Below, piece after piece: positions 1 to 14,729 of a stretch of DNA of 64,000 nucleotides. Position 1 is the first letter of the stretch. The number at the start of each line of letters is the position of its first letter. The DNA lies in assembly GCA_944342025.1 (NCBI GenBank), contig CALVMD010000002.1:62001-126000 (forward strand), read 5' to 3'. The stretch is from an uncultured Clostridia bacterium (lineage in GTDB: Bacteria; Bacillota; Clostridia; Christensenellales; Borkfalkiaceae). Both the position numbers and the translations under genes were made by a program. The notes under the pieces were generated by a model. That model did not search any database, was not told the origin of the DNA, and worked only from the letters and a program-made list of their open reading frames with translations.

Positions 1-40
1 CGGTGACCTCGTGATAATCGGGATGTATATCGGGTTTCAT
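1..40 (-). CDS. rpmE: 50S ribosomal protein bL31, N-terminal fragment
   Basis: Only the first 13 codons are inside the window; the gene runs off the left edge on the minus strand. The visible peptide MKPDIHPDYHEVT matches the very conserved start of bL31 (M-K-x-x-I-H-P). An AGGTG ribosome site lies 6-7 nt upstream of the ATG at 38-40 and a consensus promoter lies further upstream. Whether this is the Cys4 zinc-binding (C+) or the C- paralogue cannot be told because the CxxC region is outside the window. The call rests on few residues but they are diagnostic. Confidence 0.85.
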   Translation of the reverse strand, partial: MKPDIHPDYHEVT

Positions 41-82
41 GTTTTCACCTCTCTATGCGTACTTTCTTTAAGATGCTGATTT

Positions 83-111
83 ATTATATCTTATTTTTAT
101 TGACAAGTCAA
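83..111 (-). promoter_or_regulatory. sigma-A promoter of rpmE
   Basis: Minus-strand TTGACT (106-111) and TATAAT (83-88) are separated by exactly 17 bp, giving a transcript of about 75 nt before the rpmE ATG. Confidence 0.8.
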
Positions 112-248
112 TCAGAAATTTGCTCCGAACGAAAAATTTTTTATACAGATGCGCAAACTTTAACGTGGCGAAAGGCTTTCGCCGGCACGGGAACGCACTT
201 TTTGGCTTTTCCACATCGCTGCTTCGGCCTTTTTTGTGCGTTTTTTAC

Positions 249-277
249 TTGCCATCCGTTCAAGATTGCTATATAAT
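249..277 (+). promoter_or_regulatory. sigma-A promoter of the dehydrogenase gene
   Basis: TTGCCA (249-254), 17-bp spacer, TATAAT (272-277), directed at the gene starting at 309. The predicted leader is only about 25 nt. The region 112-248 between the two divergent promoters shows no other feature. Confidence 0.7.
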
Positions 278-308
278 TGACTGTAAACTGATCTATTGCG
301 AGGATGTC

Positions 309-1328
309 ATGAAGATCTGGAAACTGCTTTCACCCAAAACACTGACGGAGGAAGAGAGACCCGACAGCATATCCGCACCGACGCAGGCGAAAGTCAAGGT
401 CACCAAAGTCCTGCTCGCCTATCCCGAGATCCGCGCCTATACGGGCGCATCGGGCGTGCGCTTTCCGCGCGTTCCCGGCATGTTTGCCGTGGGGGTCGTG
501 ACCGAAACGGGAGAAGGCTGCGTAGCCGTTGAAAAAAATTCGCGCGTATACCTGAACGGGACTTACGCGTGCGGCGAATGCGCCGAATGCAGAAAGGGAA
601 ACGAAAGCGGATGCCTCTCGCCCGTCATCTCGGGCGTCGACCGCGACGGGTTTCTCCGCGACTTTGTGGTAGCGGAAGAGGCGCACCTGTTTCCGCTGCC
701 CCCTTCCGTCGGCGACGACATAGCGCTGTATGCGGGACTCGTTTCCCTTTGCGAAGACATCATAGACAAACTGGACGTACCGAAAGGCACGCACGTCGCC
801 GTGGTGGGCGCGGGAGAAACGGGGAACATCCTGTCGCAACTGCTCATCTATCACCAGGCTGTCCCCATCCTCATCGACGAGAGCGAGGATAAACTTGCCG
901 TGGCGGCAAAATGCGGCGTGTACTACACTCTTAAAGCGGACGAAGACCTCATGGAAAATTTGTCCCAGATCACGGGCGGCAGAATGGCGGAAGGGTGCGT
1001 ATTCACCTCGTTTTGCGGCCTTTCGCCCGACCTGCCCTTTGAGATCACGGCAAAGCGCGGGAAAGTCATTTATGCGGGCATGGAATTTCCCGAAATGACC
1101 GTGCACTTGAAAAAAGCGCTGGACAAAGAGATTTCCGTGACGGGCGCGACGCGCGGATATGCGCAGTGCGCTGCCGCGATCAACCTGCTCGTGAATAAGG
1201 CGGTCGACTTCAAACCCCTGCTCGCGGCGGAAGCGAATGCCGCAGACATACCGAAGCTGTTCGCCTCGAACGCGGAAATTTTGGAAAAAGAAAAAAGAGT
1301 CCCCCTGACCATCGTCAACATGATCTGA
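309..1328 (+). CDS. Zinc-type alcohol dehydrogenase-like protein lacking the catalytic zinc site
   Basis: A 339-residue member of the medium-chain dehydrogenase/reductase superfamily. The structural-zinc loop is intact (CGECAECRKGNESGC, about residues 89-103) and a Rossmann segment follows (VAVVGAGETGNILSQ). The catalytic-zinc ligands are gone: the usual Cys-Gly-x-Asp near residue 38 is replaced by AYPEIRAYTG, and the Gly-His-Glu after RxPG reads GMFAVG. A canonical zinc-dependent alcohol oxidation is therefore doubtful; a reductase or another role is possible. The frame is open upstream, but the start at 309 follows a GCGAGGA site and a promoter, and begins with MKIWKLL. It precedes cardiolipin synthase by 34 bp, so co-transcription is likely. 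Confidence 0.8.
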   Translation: MKIWKLLSPKTLTEEERPDSISAPTQAKVKVTKVLLAYPEIRAYTGASGVRFPRVPGMFAVGVVTETGEGCVAVEKNSRVYLNGTYACGECAECRKGNESGCLSPVISGVDRDGFLRDFVVAEEAHLFPLPPSVGDDIALYAGLVSLCEDIIDKLDVPKGTHVAVVGAGETGNILSQLLIYHQAVPILIDESEDKLAVAAKCGVYYTLKADEDLMENLSQITGGRMAEGCVFTSFCGLSPDLPFEITAKRGKVIYAGMEFPEMTVHLKKALDKEISVTGATRGYAQCAAAINLLVNKAVDFKPLLAAEANAADIPKLFASNAEILEKEKRVPLTIVNMI

Positions 1329-1362
1329 TCCTTCGGCGCCCGAGCGCACACAAAACCTGAAA

Positions 1363-2910
1363 ATGCGTAAATTTTTCAAATTACTGACGAGCAAATTTTT
1401 TATCGTGGCACTGCTCCTGTTGGCGGAACTCGCCATCGTGCCCGCCACGCTCATTTGGCTGTCGCTGCAATTTCCTGCGGTGGGTACCTATGTGAGCTTC
1501 TTTTTCGGCGTCATCGACGTTATACTCGTCCTTTACATCATCAATTCCGAGATCAACGGAGAATACAAGATTGCCTGGATCGTGCCGATCCTGCTCATCC
1601 CTCCCGTCGGGGCATTCCTCTTTCTCATTTTCAGGAGAAGGAAAGCGCCGCGCAGAAAGCTGCAAAAACAGCTCATGCACGAACTGCCTCAGATCAAAAA
1701 ATTGTACGAGCGTCAACCCGACGCCGACTGCAAATTTTTGGAAATGGGCGGATTTGCGCAGCAGTGCGCCGAATTTGTGCGCAAAGAGAGCGCCATGCCC
1801 GCCAGCGACTGCTATGAATACAAATACTTTTCTTCGGGCGAGGAGTACGGCGCCTGGTTGGAAAAAGAACTGGCTCAGGCGGAAAAATTTATATTTTTGG
1901 AATACTTCGTCATTTCCGAAGGTAAATTCTGGGACAGAGTGCACAAGATCCTCAAAGAAAAAGCGGATGCGGGCGTAGACGTGCGCGTCATTTACGACGA
2001 CATCGGCTCGCTGCTCGGCATTCCGGGCGATTTCGCTTCGCGCCTCGAAAAAGAAGGGATCCGTTGCCTGTGCTTCAATAAATTCCGACCCGTCGTAGAC
2101 GTGGCGCAAAACAACCGCACCCACCGCAAGATCGCCGTCATCGACGGCGTGACCGCGTTTACGGGCGGCATCAACATTGCGGACGAGTACACCAACGAGA
2201 TCACGCTGCACGGGCATTGGAAAGACACCGGCATCATGGTGCGCGGAAGAGCCGCACAGAATTTCACGGCCATGTTTTTGCAGCTGTGGGAAATGAAAAA
2301 CTTTCAGGACGGCGTAACGGAAGAAAGCTATGAAAAATACCTTTCTCCCTGCCCCGAAGGCAAATACGCATGCCTGCCCTTTTCGGACTCTCCTTTCGGA
2401 GGCGGCAGCAATATCTGCGAATCGCTGTATCTGAAAGTGATCTACAACGCAAAAAAATACGTCTACATCAACACGCCCTACCTGATCATCGACGACGAGA
2501 TGAAACGCGCGCTCATCACCGCGGCGCATTCAGGAGTGGATGTGCGAATCACCGTGCCGCACATCCCCGATAAAAAGTACGTCTACGCGGTCACGAAGGC
2601 GTTCTGCACCCCCCTCATCAAAGAGGGAGTGCACATCTATTTTTATTCCCCCGGTTTCATCCACGCAAAGAGCATCGTCAGCGACGGCAACGCCTGTATC
2701 ATCGGTTCTTCGAACATGGATTTCAGAAGTTTTTACCTGCATTGCGAATGCAACATCATGTTCTTCGATGAGGAGATTTGCGAAGACCTTCACGACGACT
2801 ATCTGCAGACCTGCGCGGAAAGCGAGCTGATGACGGAAAAAAAGACGAAAACAAATTTCTTACGCAAAATTTATCGTTCCGTTCTGCGCGTATTTGCGCC
2901 GCTGATGTAA
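1363..2910 (+). CDS. cls: Cardiolipin synthase
   Basis: A 515-residue phospholipase-D-superfamily enzyme expected to join two phosphatidylglycerols into cardiolipin at the inner face of the membrane. The N-terminus carries two hydrophobic segments (about residues 10-35 and 40-90) typical of Cls. Two HKD motifs are present: HRKIAVID starting at His254, followed by GGINIADEY, and HAKSIVSD starting at His434, followed by GSSNMDFRSF. Length matches the family. The start ATG has no strong Shine-Dalgarno site, so coupling to the upstream dehydrogenase gene is possible. The phosphatase gene follows after 24 bp. Confidence 0.93.
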   Translation: MRKFFKLLTSKFFIVALLLLAELAIVPATLIWLSLQFPAVGTYVSFFFGVIDVILVLYIINSEINGEYKIAWIVPILLIPPVGAFLFLIFRRRKAPRRKLQKQLMHELPQIKKLYERQPDADCKFLEMGGFAQQCAEFVRKESAMPASDCYEYKYFSSGEEYGAWLEKELAQAEKFIFLEYFVISEGKFWDRVHKILKEKADAGVDVRVIYDDIGSLLGIPGDFASRLEKEGIRCLCFNKFRPVVDVAQNNRTHRKIAVIDGVTAFTGGINIADEYTNEITLHGHWKDTGIMVRGRAAQNFTAMFLQLWEMKNFQDGVTEESYEKYLSPCPEGKYACLPFSDSPFGGGSNICESLYLKVIYNAKKYVYINTPYLIIDDEMKRALITAAHSGVDVRITVPHIPDKKYVYAVTKAFCTPLIKEGVHIYFYSPGFIHAKSIVSDGNACIIGSSNMDFRSFYLHCECNIMFFDEEICEDLHDDYLQTCAESELMTEKKTKTNFLRKIYRSVLRVFAPLM

Positions 2911-2934
2911 CGTTTAAAAACAGAGAGAGAAACC

Positions 2935-3750
2935 ATGATAAAACTTGCCGTGAGCGACCTGGACGGGACGCTGCTCGATTCGAAAGGAAAACTGCCGGCC
3001 GGCATTTTTTCGCTCATAGAACAATTGTATGACAGCGGGATCCTGTTTTGCGCCGCAAGCGGGCGCCAACTCGTCTCTTTGGAAAAGATGTTCGCGCCCG
3101 TGCGCGACAAGATCGTGTTCATAGCGGAAAACGGCGCCATCTGTGCTCACCGCGGCGAGATTTTTTTCTGCAAAACCTTGGGATCGGAAAAAACGGGACG
3201 GGCGCTCGAAGCGATCGCCCGTTTAAGAGAAAAGAAAGTCTATCCCCTCCTCTGCACTCCCGACTGTGCCTATTACGAAGACGACGAACAGCCCTTTGTC
3301 TCTTACGTGGAAGCGTCTTACCTCAACAACGCGCATCGCCCCCTGTCGGACATCGCAAAAAGGGGCCGTGTGTGCAAAATCGCCGTTTACGACGGCGTCG
3401 GCCCCGAACAAAACAGTATGCGGGTGCTGCCCGACGCGCTCCCCGACCTTCGCGTCATTCAGTCGGGAGACTGCTGGATCGATATTTCTTCGGACGGCGT
3501 GAATAAGGGCGTCGCGCTCGGCTTTGTGCAGAAAAAATTTGGTTTTCTGCGTTCGGAATGCGCGGCGTTCGGCGACCACATGAACGACTATGAAATGCTG
3601 CTCGCGTGCGAACACTCTTACGTGACGGAAAACGCCTTCGACGAGCTGAAAAAGCTCATCGGCAACACCGTTCCCTCCAACGACGAGGGCGGCGTGTTCG
3701 GCGCTCTCAAAAAGATCTTATCGGGCGCCTTTACGGGAAAAAAGAAATAA
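2935..3750 (+). CDS. Cof-type HAD-IIB family phosphatase
   Basis: A 271-residue haloacid-dehalogenase hydrolase. Motif I is SDLDGTLLDS with the predicted nucleophile Asp8 and Asp10; motif III/IV is the late GVNKGVALGF and FGDHMNDYEML. The layout with a C2B cap between them is typical of the Cof/YwpJ group, which dephosphorylates sugar phosphates, nucleotides or FMN; the substrate cannot be read from sequence. A purine-rich AGAGAGA site precedes the ATG. It is the last gene of the plus-strand run and is followed by two hairpin terminators. Confidence 0.88.
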   Translation: MIKLAVSDLDGTLLDSKGKLPAGIFSLIEQLYDSGILFCAASGRQLVSLEKMFAPVRDKIVFIAENGAICAHRGEIFFCKTLGSEKTGRALEAIARLREKKVYPLLCTPDCAYYEDDEQPFVSYVEASYLNNAHRPLSDIAKRGRVCKIAVYDGVGPEQNSMRVLPDALPDLRVIQSGDCWIDISSDGVNKGVALGFVQKKFGFLRSECAAFGDHMNDYEMLLACEHSYVTENAFDELKKLIGNTVPSNDEGGVFGALKKILSGAFTGKKK

Positions 3751-3802
3751 CGGCACAGTCCGCCCACGGCTTGTTTCTGCCGATAAAACTATCCTTATAT
3801 TA

Positions 3803-3820
3803 AAAAGCGCACGCGCTTTT
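3803..3820 (+). terminator. Small hairpin terminator after the HAD gene
   Basis: AAAAGCG and CGCTTTT form a short inverted repeat with an A-tract on one side and a T-tract on the other, 53 nt past the HAD stop codon. Confidence 0.5.
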
Positions 3821-3832
3821 ATCTTTAAAAAC

Positions 3833-3864
3833 GCACCGCCCGAGGCAAATGCCTCGGGCGGTGC
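3833..3864. terminator. Bidirectional intrinsic terminator between convergent genes
   Basis: A perfect 14-bp GC-rich stem (3833-3846 with 3851-3864) and an AAAT loop. It is followed by a T-rich run on the plus strand and by GTTTTTAAAG on the minus strand, so it can end both the HAD transcript and the rpoBC transcript. Confidence 0.9.
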
Positions 3865-3888
3865 TTTATTTTACCGCTGAAATCCGAT

Positions 3889-7662
<3,774 letters not shown>

Positions 7663-7680
7663 ACTATTCCTCCCGCTCGT

Positions 7681-11709
<4,029 letters not shown>

Positions 11710-11794
11710 TCACTTGCTCCTTTTGAAATTCGTTCCGTAGGTTGCCTGCGCTTTCGGGCCGGGAAAAAATTTTTGCCAACTTTCGCTCTGACCC

Positions 11795-11823
11795 TTTACA
11801 TATCAGAAAAAATACGGTATAAT
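11795..11823 (+). promoter_or_regulatory. Plus-strand sigma-A promoter inside the rpoB leader
   Basis: TTTACA (11795-11800), 17-bp spacer, TATAAT (11818-11823). It points toward rqcP, 330 bp away, and fires into the oncoming rpoB promoter. A terminator-like hairpin at 12077-12103 sits before rqcP. Confidence 0.6.
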
Positions 11824-11860
11824 ATCCAAAACGGCGGAAAAGCCGGCGGATGCGCCCCCT

Positions 11861-11887
11861 GTTTTATATCAATATTATATATAAAAC
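11861..11887. repeat. AT-rich inverted repeat in the rpoB leader
   Basis: GTTTTATAT (11861-11869) and ATATAAAAC (11879-11887) form a 9-bp stem, flanked by partly complementary CGCCC and GGGCG. It lies between the two convergent promoters and could be an operator or an RNA hairpin on either transcript. Confidence 0.45.
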
Positions 11888-11969
11888 GGGCGAACGGAGA
11901 TTTTTTGCCCCCGTTTGAAAACGAAAAAGGGTAAAAATCACATTATACTCCATAATGATACAGTTTAGT

Positions 11970-11998
11970 ATTATATAAAATTTTTAAAGAAAAGTCAA
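11970..11998 (-). promoter_or_regulatory. sigma-A promoter of rpoBC
   Basis: Minus-strand TTGACT (11993-11998), 17-bp spacer, TATAAT (11970-11975). The predicted start near 11963 gives a leader of about 250 nt ahead of rpoB, long enough for regulatory structure. Confidence 0.8.
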
Positions 11999-12076
11999 AC
12001 GGTTTTCGATACGCTGAAAATTATTTTTGAAAATTTCGGCAAATTCCGACGCAATACGGCAAAACTTGTTCTATCC

Positions 12077-12103
12077 CGCGCGGTATTCGGAGAATACCGC
12101 GCG
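12077..12103 (+). terminator. Terminator-like hairpin upstream of rqcP
   Basis: CGCGCGGTATTC and GAATACCGCGCG pair perfectly over 12 bp around a GGA loop and are followed by ATTTTCTTTATT. No gene lies between the plus-strand promoter at 11795 and this hairpin, so it either attenuates rqcP or ends a short non-coding RNA. Confidence 0.65.
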
Positions 12104-12158
12104 ATTTTCTTTATTCCGCAGTCGGCGAAACATGACGCAAAAAAGAGAGGCAGACAAT

Positions 12159-12404
12159 ATGAGAATAGACAAATTTCTGAAAGTTTCAAGGATCTTAAAG
12201 CGCAGGACCGTCGCGGGAGATGCGTGCAAAGCGGGAAAAGTGAGCGTGAACGGCAAAGACGTGAAACCCGCCTGCCAACTGAAAGTCGGCGACGTGGTGG
12301 AACTCGCGTTCGCGGCGGGCAGCCTGAAATTCCGCGTGCTCGAACTGAAAGAGACGGTCAAAAAAGAAGACGCCGCAAAGATGTACGAGATCGTCCATGA
12401 ATAA
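12159..12404 (+). CDS. rqcP: RQC factor RqcP (S4-domain RNA-binding protein)
   Basis: An 81-residue S4-fold protein, homologous to Bacillus YabO/RqcP, which works with RqcH in alanine tailing of nascent chains on split 50S subunits. The sequence MRIDKFLKVSRILKRR and the later KPACQLKVGDVVEL segment are characteristic, as is the C-terminal KKEDAAKMYEIV. The frame extends further upstream, but the ATG at 12159 is preceded by AAGAGAGG at the right distance and matches family length. rqcH is about 11 kb downstream in this window, so the two partners are not in one operon. It overlaps the next gene by 8 bp. Confidence 0.92.
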   Translation: MRIDKFLKVSRILKRRTVAGDACKAGKVSVNGKDVKPACQLKVGDVVELAFAAGSLKFRVLELKETVKKEDAAKMYEIVHE

Positions 12405-12933
12405 CCCCGTCTTCCGCACCCTTGAAGAGGGAGAAATCTGCCGAGAGCTGTTCTTAAACTTTCACCGAAGGCAGAAAGTTGTCACGTGCCTTCGGAAAGA
12501 AGGAGACTGCTGGGTCGAAAAAGAAGCCCCCTTCATCGACGATTGGAGCGAAAGCGATTACGCTTATCTTATTGACTGCCTGCGCCGCACGGTGCGCACG
12601 GGCGGCGCCGTATTCGGCGCGTTCGTCGGAGAAAAACTCAAAGGGTTCGTCTCCGTCGAGAGCACCCCTCTCGGCAAAAGAGGCAGCTACCGCGACATGA
12701 CCTCCCTGCACGTTTCGGAAGAACTGCGCCGTTCAGGGATCGGCAGCCAGCTTTTTCTTCTCGCAAAAACCTGGGCTCGGTCGCAGGGAGCGGAAAAACT
12801 TTACATCTCTTCGCACTCCGCATCGGAAAGCCAGGCGTTTTACAAAGCGATGGGCTGTACGGACGCGGAGGAGATAAACGAGGAACACGCACAGAAAGAA
12901 CCGTGCGACCGACAATTGGAATGTCTTCTTTGA
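12397..12933 (+). CDS. GNAT-family N-acetyltransferase
   Basis: A 178-residue protein with the GCN5-related acetyltransferase fold. The acetyl-CoA-binding motif A is visible as TSLHVSEELRRSGIGSQL (about residues 102-119), followed by LFLLAKTWARSQGAEKLYIS and the motif B segment SESQAFYKAMGC. The substrate is unknown. Its ATG overlaps the rqcP stop by 8 bp and has no clear ribosome site of its own, suggesting translational coupling; ispDF follows after 12 bp. Confidence 0.85.
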   Translation: MNNPVFRTLEEGEICRELFLNFHRRQKVVTCLRKEGDCWVEKEAPFIDDWSESDYAYLIDCLRRTVRTGGAVFGAFVGEKLKGFVSVESTPLGKRGSYRDMTSLHVSEELRRSGIGSQLFLLAKTWARSQGAEKLYISSHSASESQAFYKAMGCTDAEEINEEHAQKEPCDRQLECLL

Positions 12934-12945
12934 CCGTTTGATATC

Positions 12946-14079
12946 ATGAAAATATTTGCCGTTATCCCCGCCGCGGGCACAGGCTCCCGCGCGGGATTCG
13001 AAAAAAACAAAATACTGCAAAAGACGGGCGGCAGGACCGTGCTGGCGCGCACCGTTTCCGCCTTTGCCGGCCATCCCCTTATCTGCGGCGTCGCGGTCAT
13101 CGTCAATCCCGCGGAAAAGGACGAGATTGCCCGCGAACTTTCGGGCGTAAAGGGGCTGTTTTTCGCCGAAGGGGGCAAAACGCGCACCGGATCGGTGCAA
13201 AACGCGCTGGAAATGCTGGCAGCGCTCGGCGACCCGCCCGACTACGTACTCATCCACGACGCGGCGCGGCCGTTCGTGACCCGCAGGATCATTGACGACT
13301 GCATCGCCTGCGTGCGGCAGTTCGGCAGCGCCGTGTGCGCCCTGCCCTGCACCGACACCCTCGTGCGGGCGAGAAGCGGCATGATCGAGGACTGCTACGA
13401 CCGCGAAACGGCGTTCACTTTGCAGACGCCGCAGGGGTTTGCCTTCGCCGAGCTTCTGGCGGCATACCGAAAAATAACGCCCGCCGACAGTTTTACCGAC
13501 GATTCGGGTGTGTATGCGAAATACGTCGCGCCGCCCTTCCTGTTTGCGGGCGATAAGCGTAACGTCAAACTGACTTTCGCGGAGGACTTTGCCATGAACG
13601 AAACGCGCACGGGCATCGGCGTCGACACGCATGCCTTCGGCGGAGAGAAAGATCACATCGTACTCGGCGGCGCAAAGATCCCCTCGGCGCGCGGCCTTAT
13701 CGCCCACAGCGACGGAGACGTGCTGTGCCATGCGGTGATGGACGCCCTGCTCTCCGCGGCGGGGCTTGCCGACATCGGACACTATTTTCCCGATACCGAC
13801 CCGCAGTATAAAGGCGCGGACAGCCTGGCGCTGCTTGCAAAGGTGCGCGGTCTCATCGAAAGCGAGGGCTTTGCCGTGGGGAACGTATCGGCGGCGATCG
13901 TCGCGGAAACCCCGCGCCTTGCCCCCCATATACAAAAAATGAAACAAAATATCGCGGACGCATTGCAGATTCCCGAACGCGCCGTCGGCATTTCGGCGGG
14001 AACGAACGAGGGCTTAGGCTACCTCGGCCGCGGCGAGGGCATCACGGTGATCGCGAACGTACTGCTGAAAACGATCTGA
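12946..14079 (+). CDS. ispDF: Bifunctional IspD/IspF isoprenoid enzyme
   Basis: A 377-residue fusion of two enzymes of the non-mevalonate (MEP) pathway. The N-terminal half is IspD, the 4-diphosphocytidyl-methylerythritol synthase (VIPAAGTGSR nucleotide-binding start; HDAARPFV; residues about 1-215). The C-terminal half is IspF, the MEcPP synthase (GIGVDTHAFG metal ligands, IAHSDGDVLCHAVMDAL, and the GLGYLGRGEGI end; residues about 222-377). The first IspF ligand is DTH rather than the more usual DVH. Such fusions occur in several proteobacteria and some Firmicutes. The start MKIFAVIPAAG is the family start. Confidence 0.95.
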   Translation: MKIFAVIPAAGTGSRAGFEKNKILQKTGGRTVLARTVSAFAGHPLICGVAVIVNPAEKDEIARELSGVKGLFFAEGGKTRTGSVQNALEMLAALGDPPDYVLIHDAARPFVTRRIIDDCIACVRQFGSAVCALPCTDTLVRARSGMIEDCYDRETAFTLQTPQGFAFAELLAAYRKITPADSFTDDSGVYAKYVAPPFLFAGDKRNVKLTFAEDFAMNETRTGIGVDTHAFGGEKDHIVLGGAKIPSARGLIAHSDGDVLCHAVMDALLSAAGLADIGHYFPDTDPQYKGADSLALLAKVRGLIESEGFAVGNVSAAIVAETPRLAPHIQKMKQNIADALQIPERAVGISAGTNEGLGYLGRGEGITVIANVLLKTI

Positions 14080-14114
14080 CAGTTTCGTTCACCCTTGAAG
14101 CGGGCAGAGAATAT

Positions 14115-14333
14115 GTGCTGTCGAGTACCGGAAACGAATACGATACGACCGAAAAGACCTTTGCCGTTTTTGACGGCGGCGGAAATCTCATCGCGGAGGG
14201 CGAAGGAGTAACGGAGATCCCCTTCACCGCGGCGACGGAAGACATCCTCGTCAAAGTCACGCTCGAAATCGAAGGCCATACGATCGGTTTCCGCATCCTG
14301 GAAAAAACGGAAACGGCGGCAGCGTCCGCCTGA
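14115..14333 (+). CDS. Small hypothetical protein or gene remnant
   Basis: A 72-codon frame starting at GTG. No recognised family. The sequence alternates short beta-like stretches (KTFAVFDGGGNLIAEGEG; ILVKVTLEIEGHTIGF), reminiscent of a secreted beta-sandwich domain. The same frame stays open upstream of the GTG into the end of ispDF and there encodes TVSFTLEAGREYVLSS, which fits the same pattern better than chance overlap would suggest, yet contains no ATG, GTG or TTG. This points to a truncated remnant of a larger protein, or to a spurious frame. No strong ribosome site is seen. Confidence 0.35.
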   Translation: MLSSTGNEYDTTEKTFAVFDGGGNLIAEGEGVTEIPFTAATEDILVKVTLEIEGHTIGFRILEKTETAAASA

Positions 14334-14408
14334 AAAGCGTGCCCTTGCCGCAACGCGGCGCACAGGAAAAAAAGACCGTGCGGCCGCAAAAGGAGACAAG
14401 AGACGACT

Positions 14409-14726
14409 ATGCAGCCATATAAATTCCCCGACGAACTTTTGTGGCGTTGGTATTCCATGCCCGACGGCGCGGACATCGTGCGCGTCTTTTTCAGCGAGGA
14501 CAGGGAGAGGCGCATCTTCGTTTACCGCCGCAAGGACGGAACGTATTCGTACACCGACCAGACGCTGACCTTCGACGAATACGAGCAAGAATACTGGTGG
14601 CGCGGAACGGACAATGAACTCAGTTTTTACGACAGCGAGGAGAGCGTGCTCGCCGACATCGCGCCCCTGCTCGGCAACATGGCGGAAATCGCACAAACGG
14701 AACAGAAAACAGACAAAGGAGAATAA
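14409..14726 (+). CDS. Hypothetical protein, 105 residues
   Basis: No family recognised. The protein is rich in aromatic and acidic residues (PDELLWRWYSMPDG; YEQEYWWRGTDNELSFYD), has no membrane segment or signal peptide and ends in a polar tail. An AGGAG site lies 13 nt upstream of the ATG, a little far. It ends 3 bp before the radA start, so it is probably co-transcribed and perhaps coupled with radA. Confidence 0.65.
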   Translation: MQPYKFPDELLWRWYSMPDGADIVRVFFSEDRERRIFVYRRKDGTYSYTDQTLTFDEYEQEYWWRGTDNELSFYDSEESVLADIAPLLGNMAEIAQTEQKTDKGE

Positions 14727-14729
14727 AAA

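Noticed and set aside
13335..13556. Alternative reading frames inside ispDF suggesting separate ispD and ispF genes
   Set aside because: The main frame is uninterrupted through both domains, so a true fusion is the better reading.
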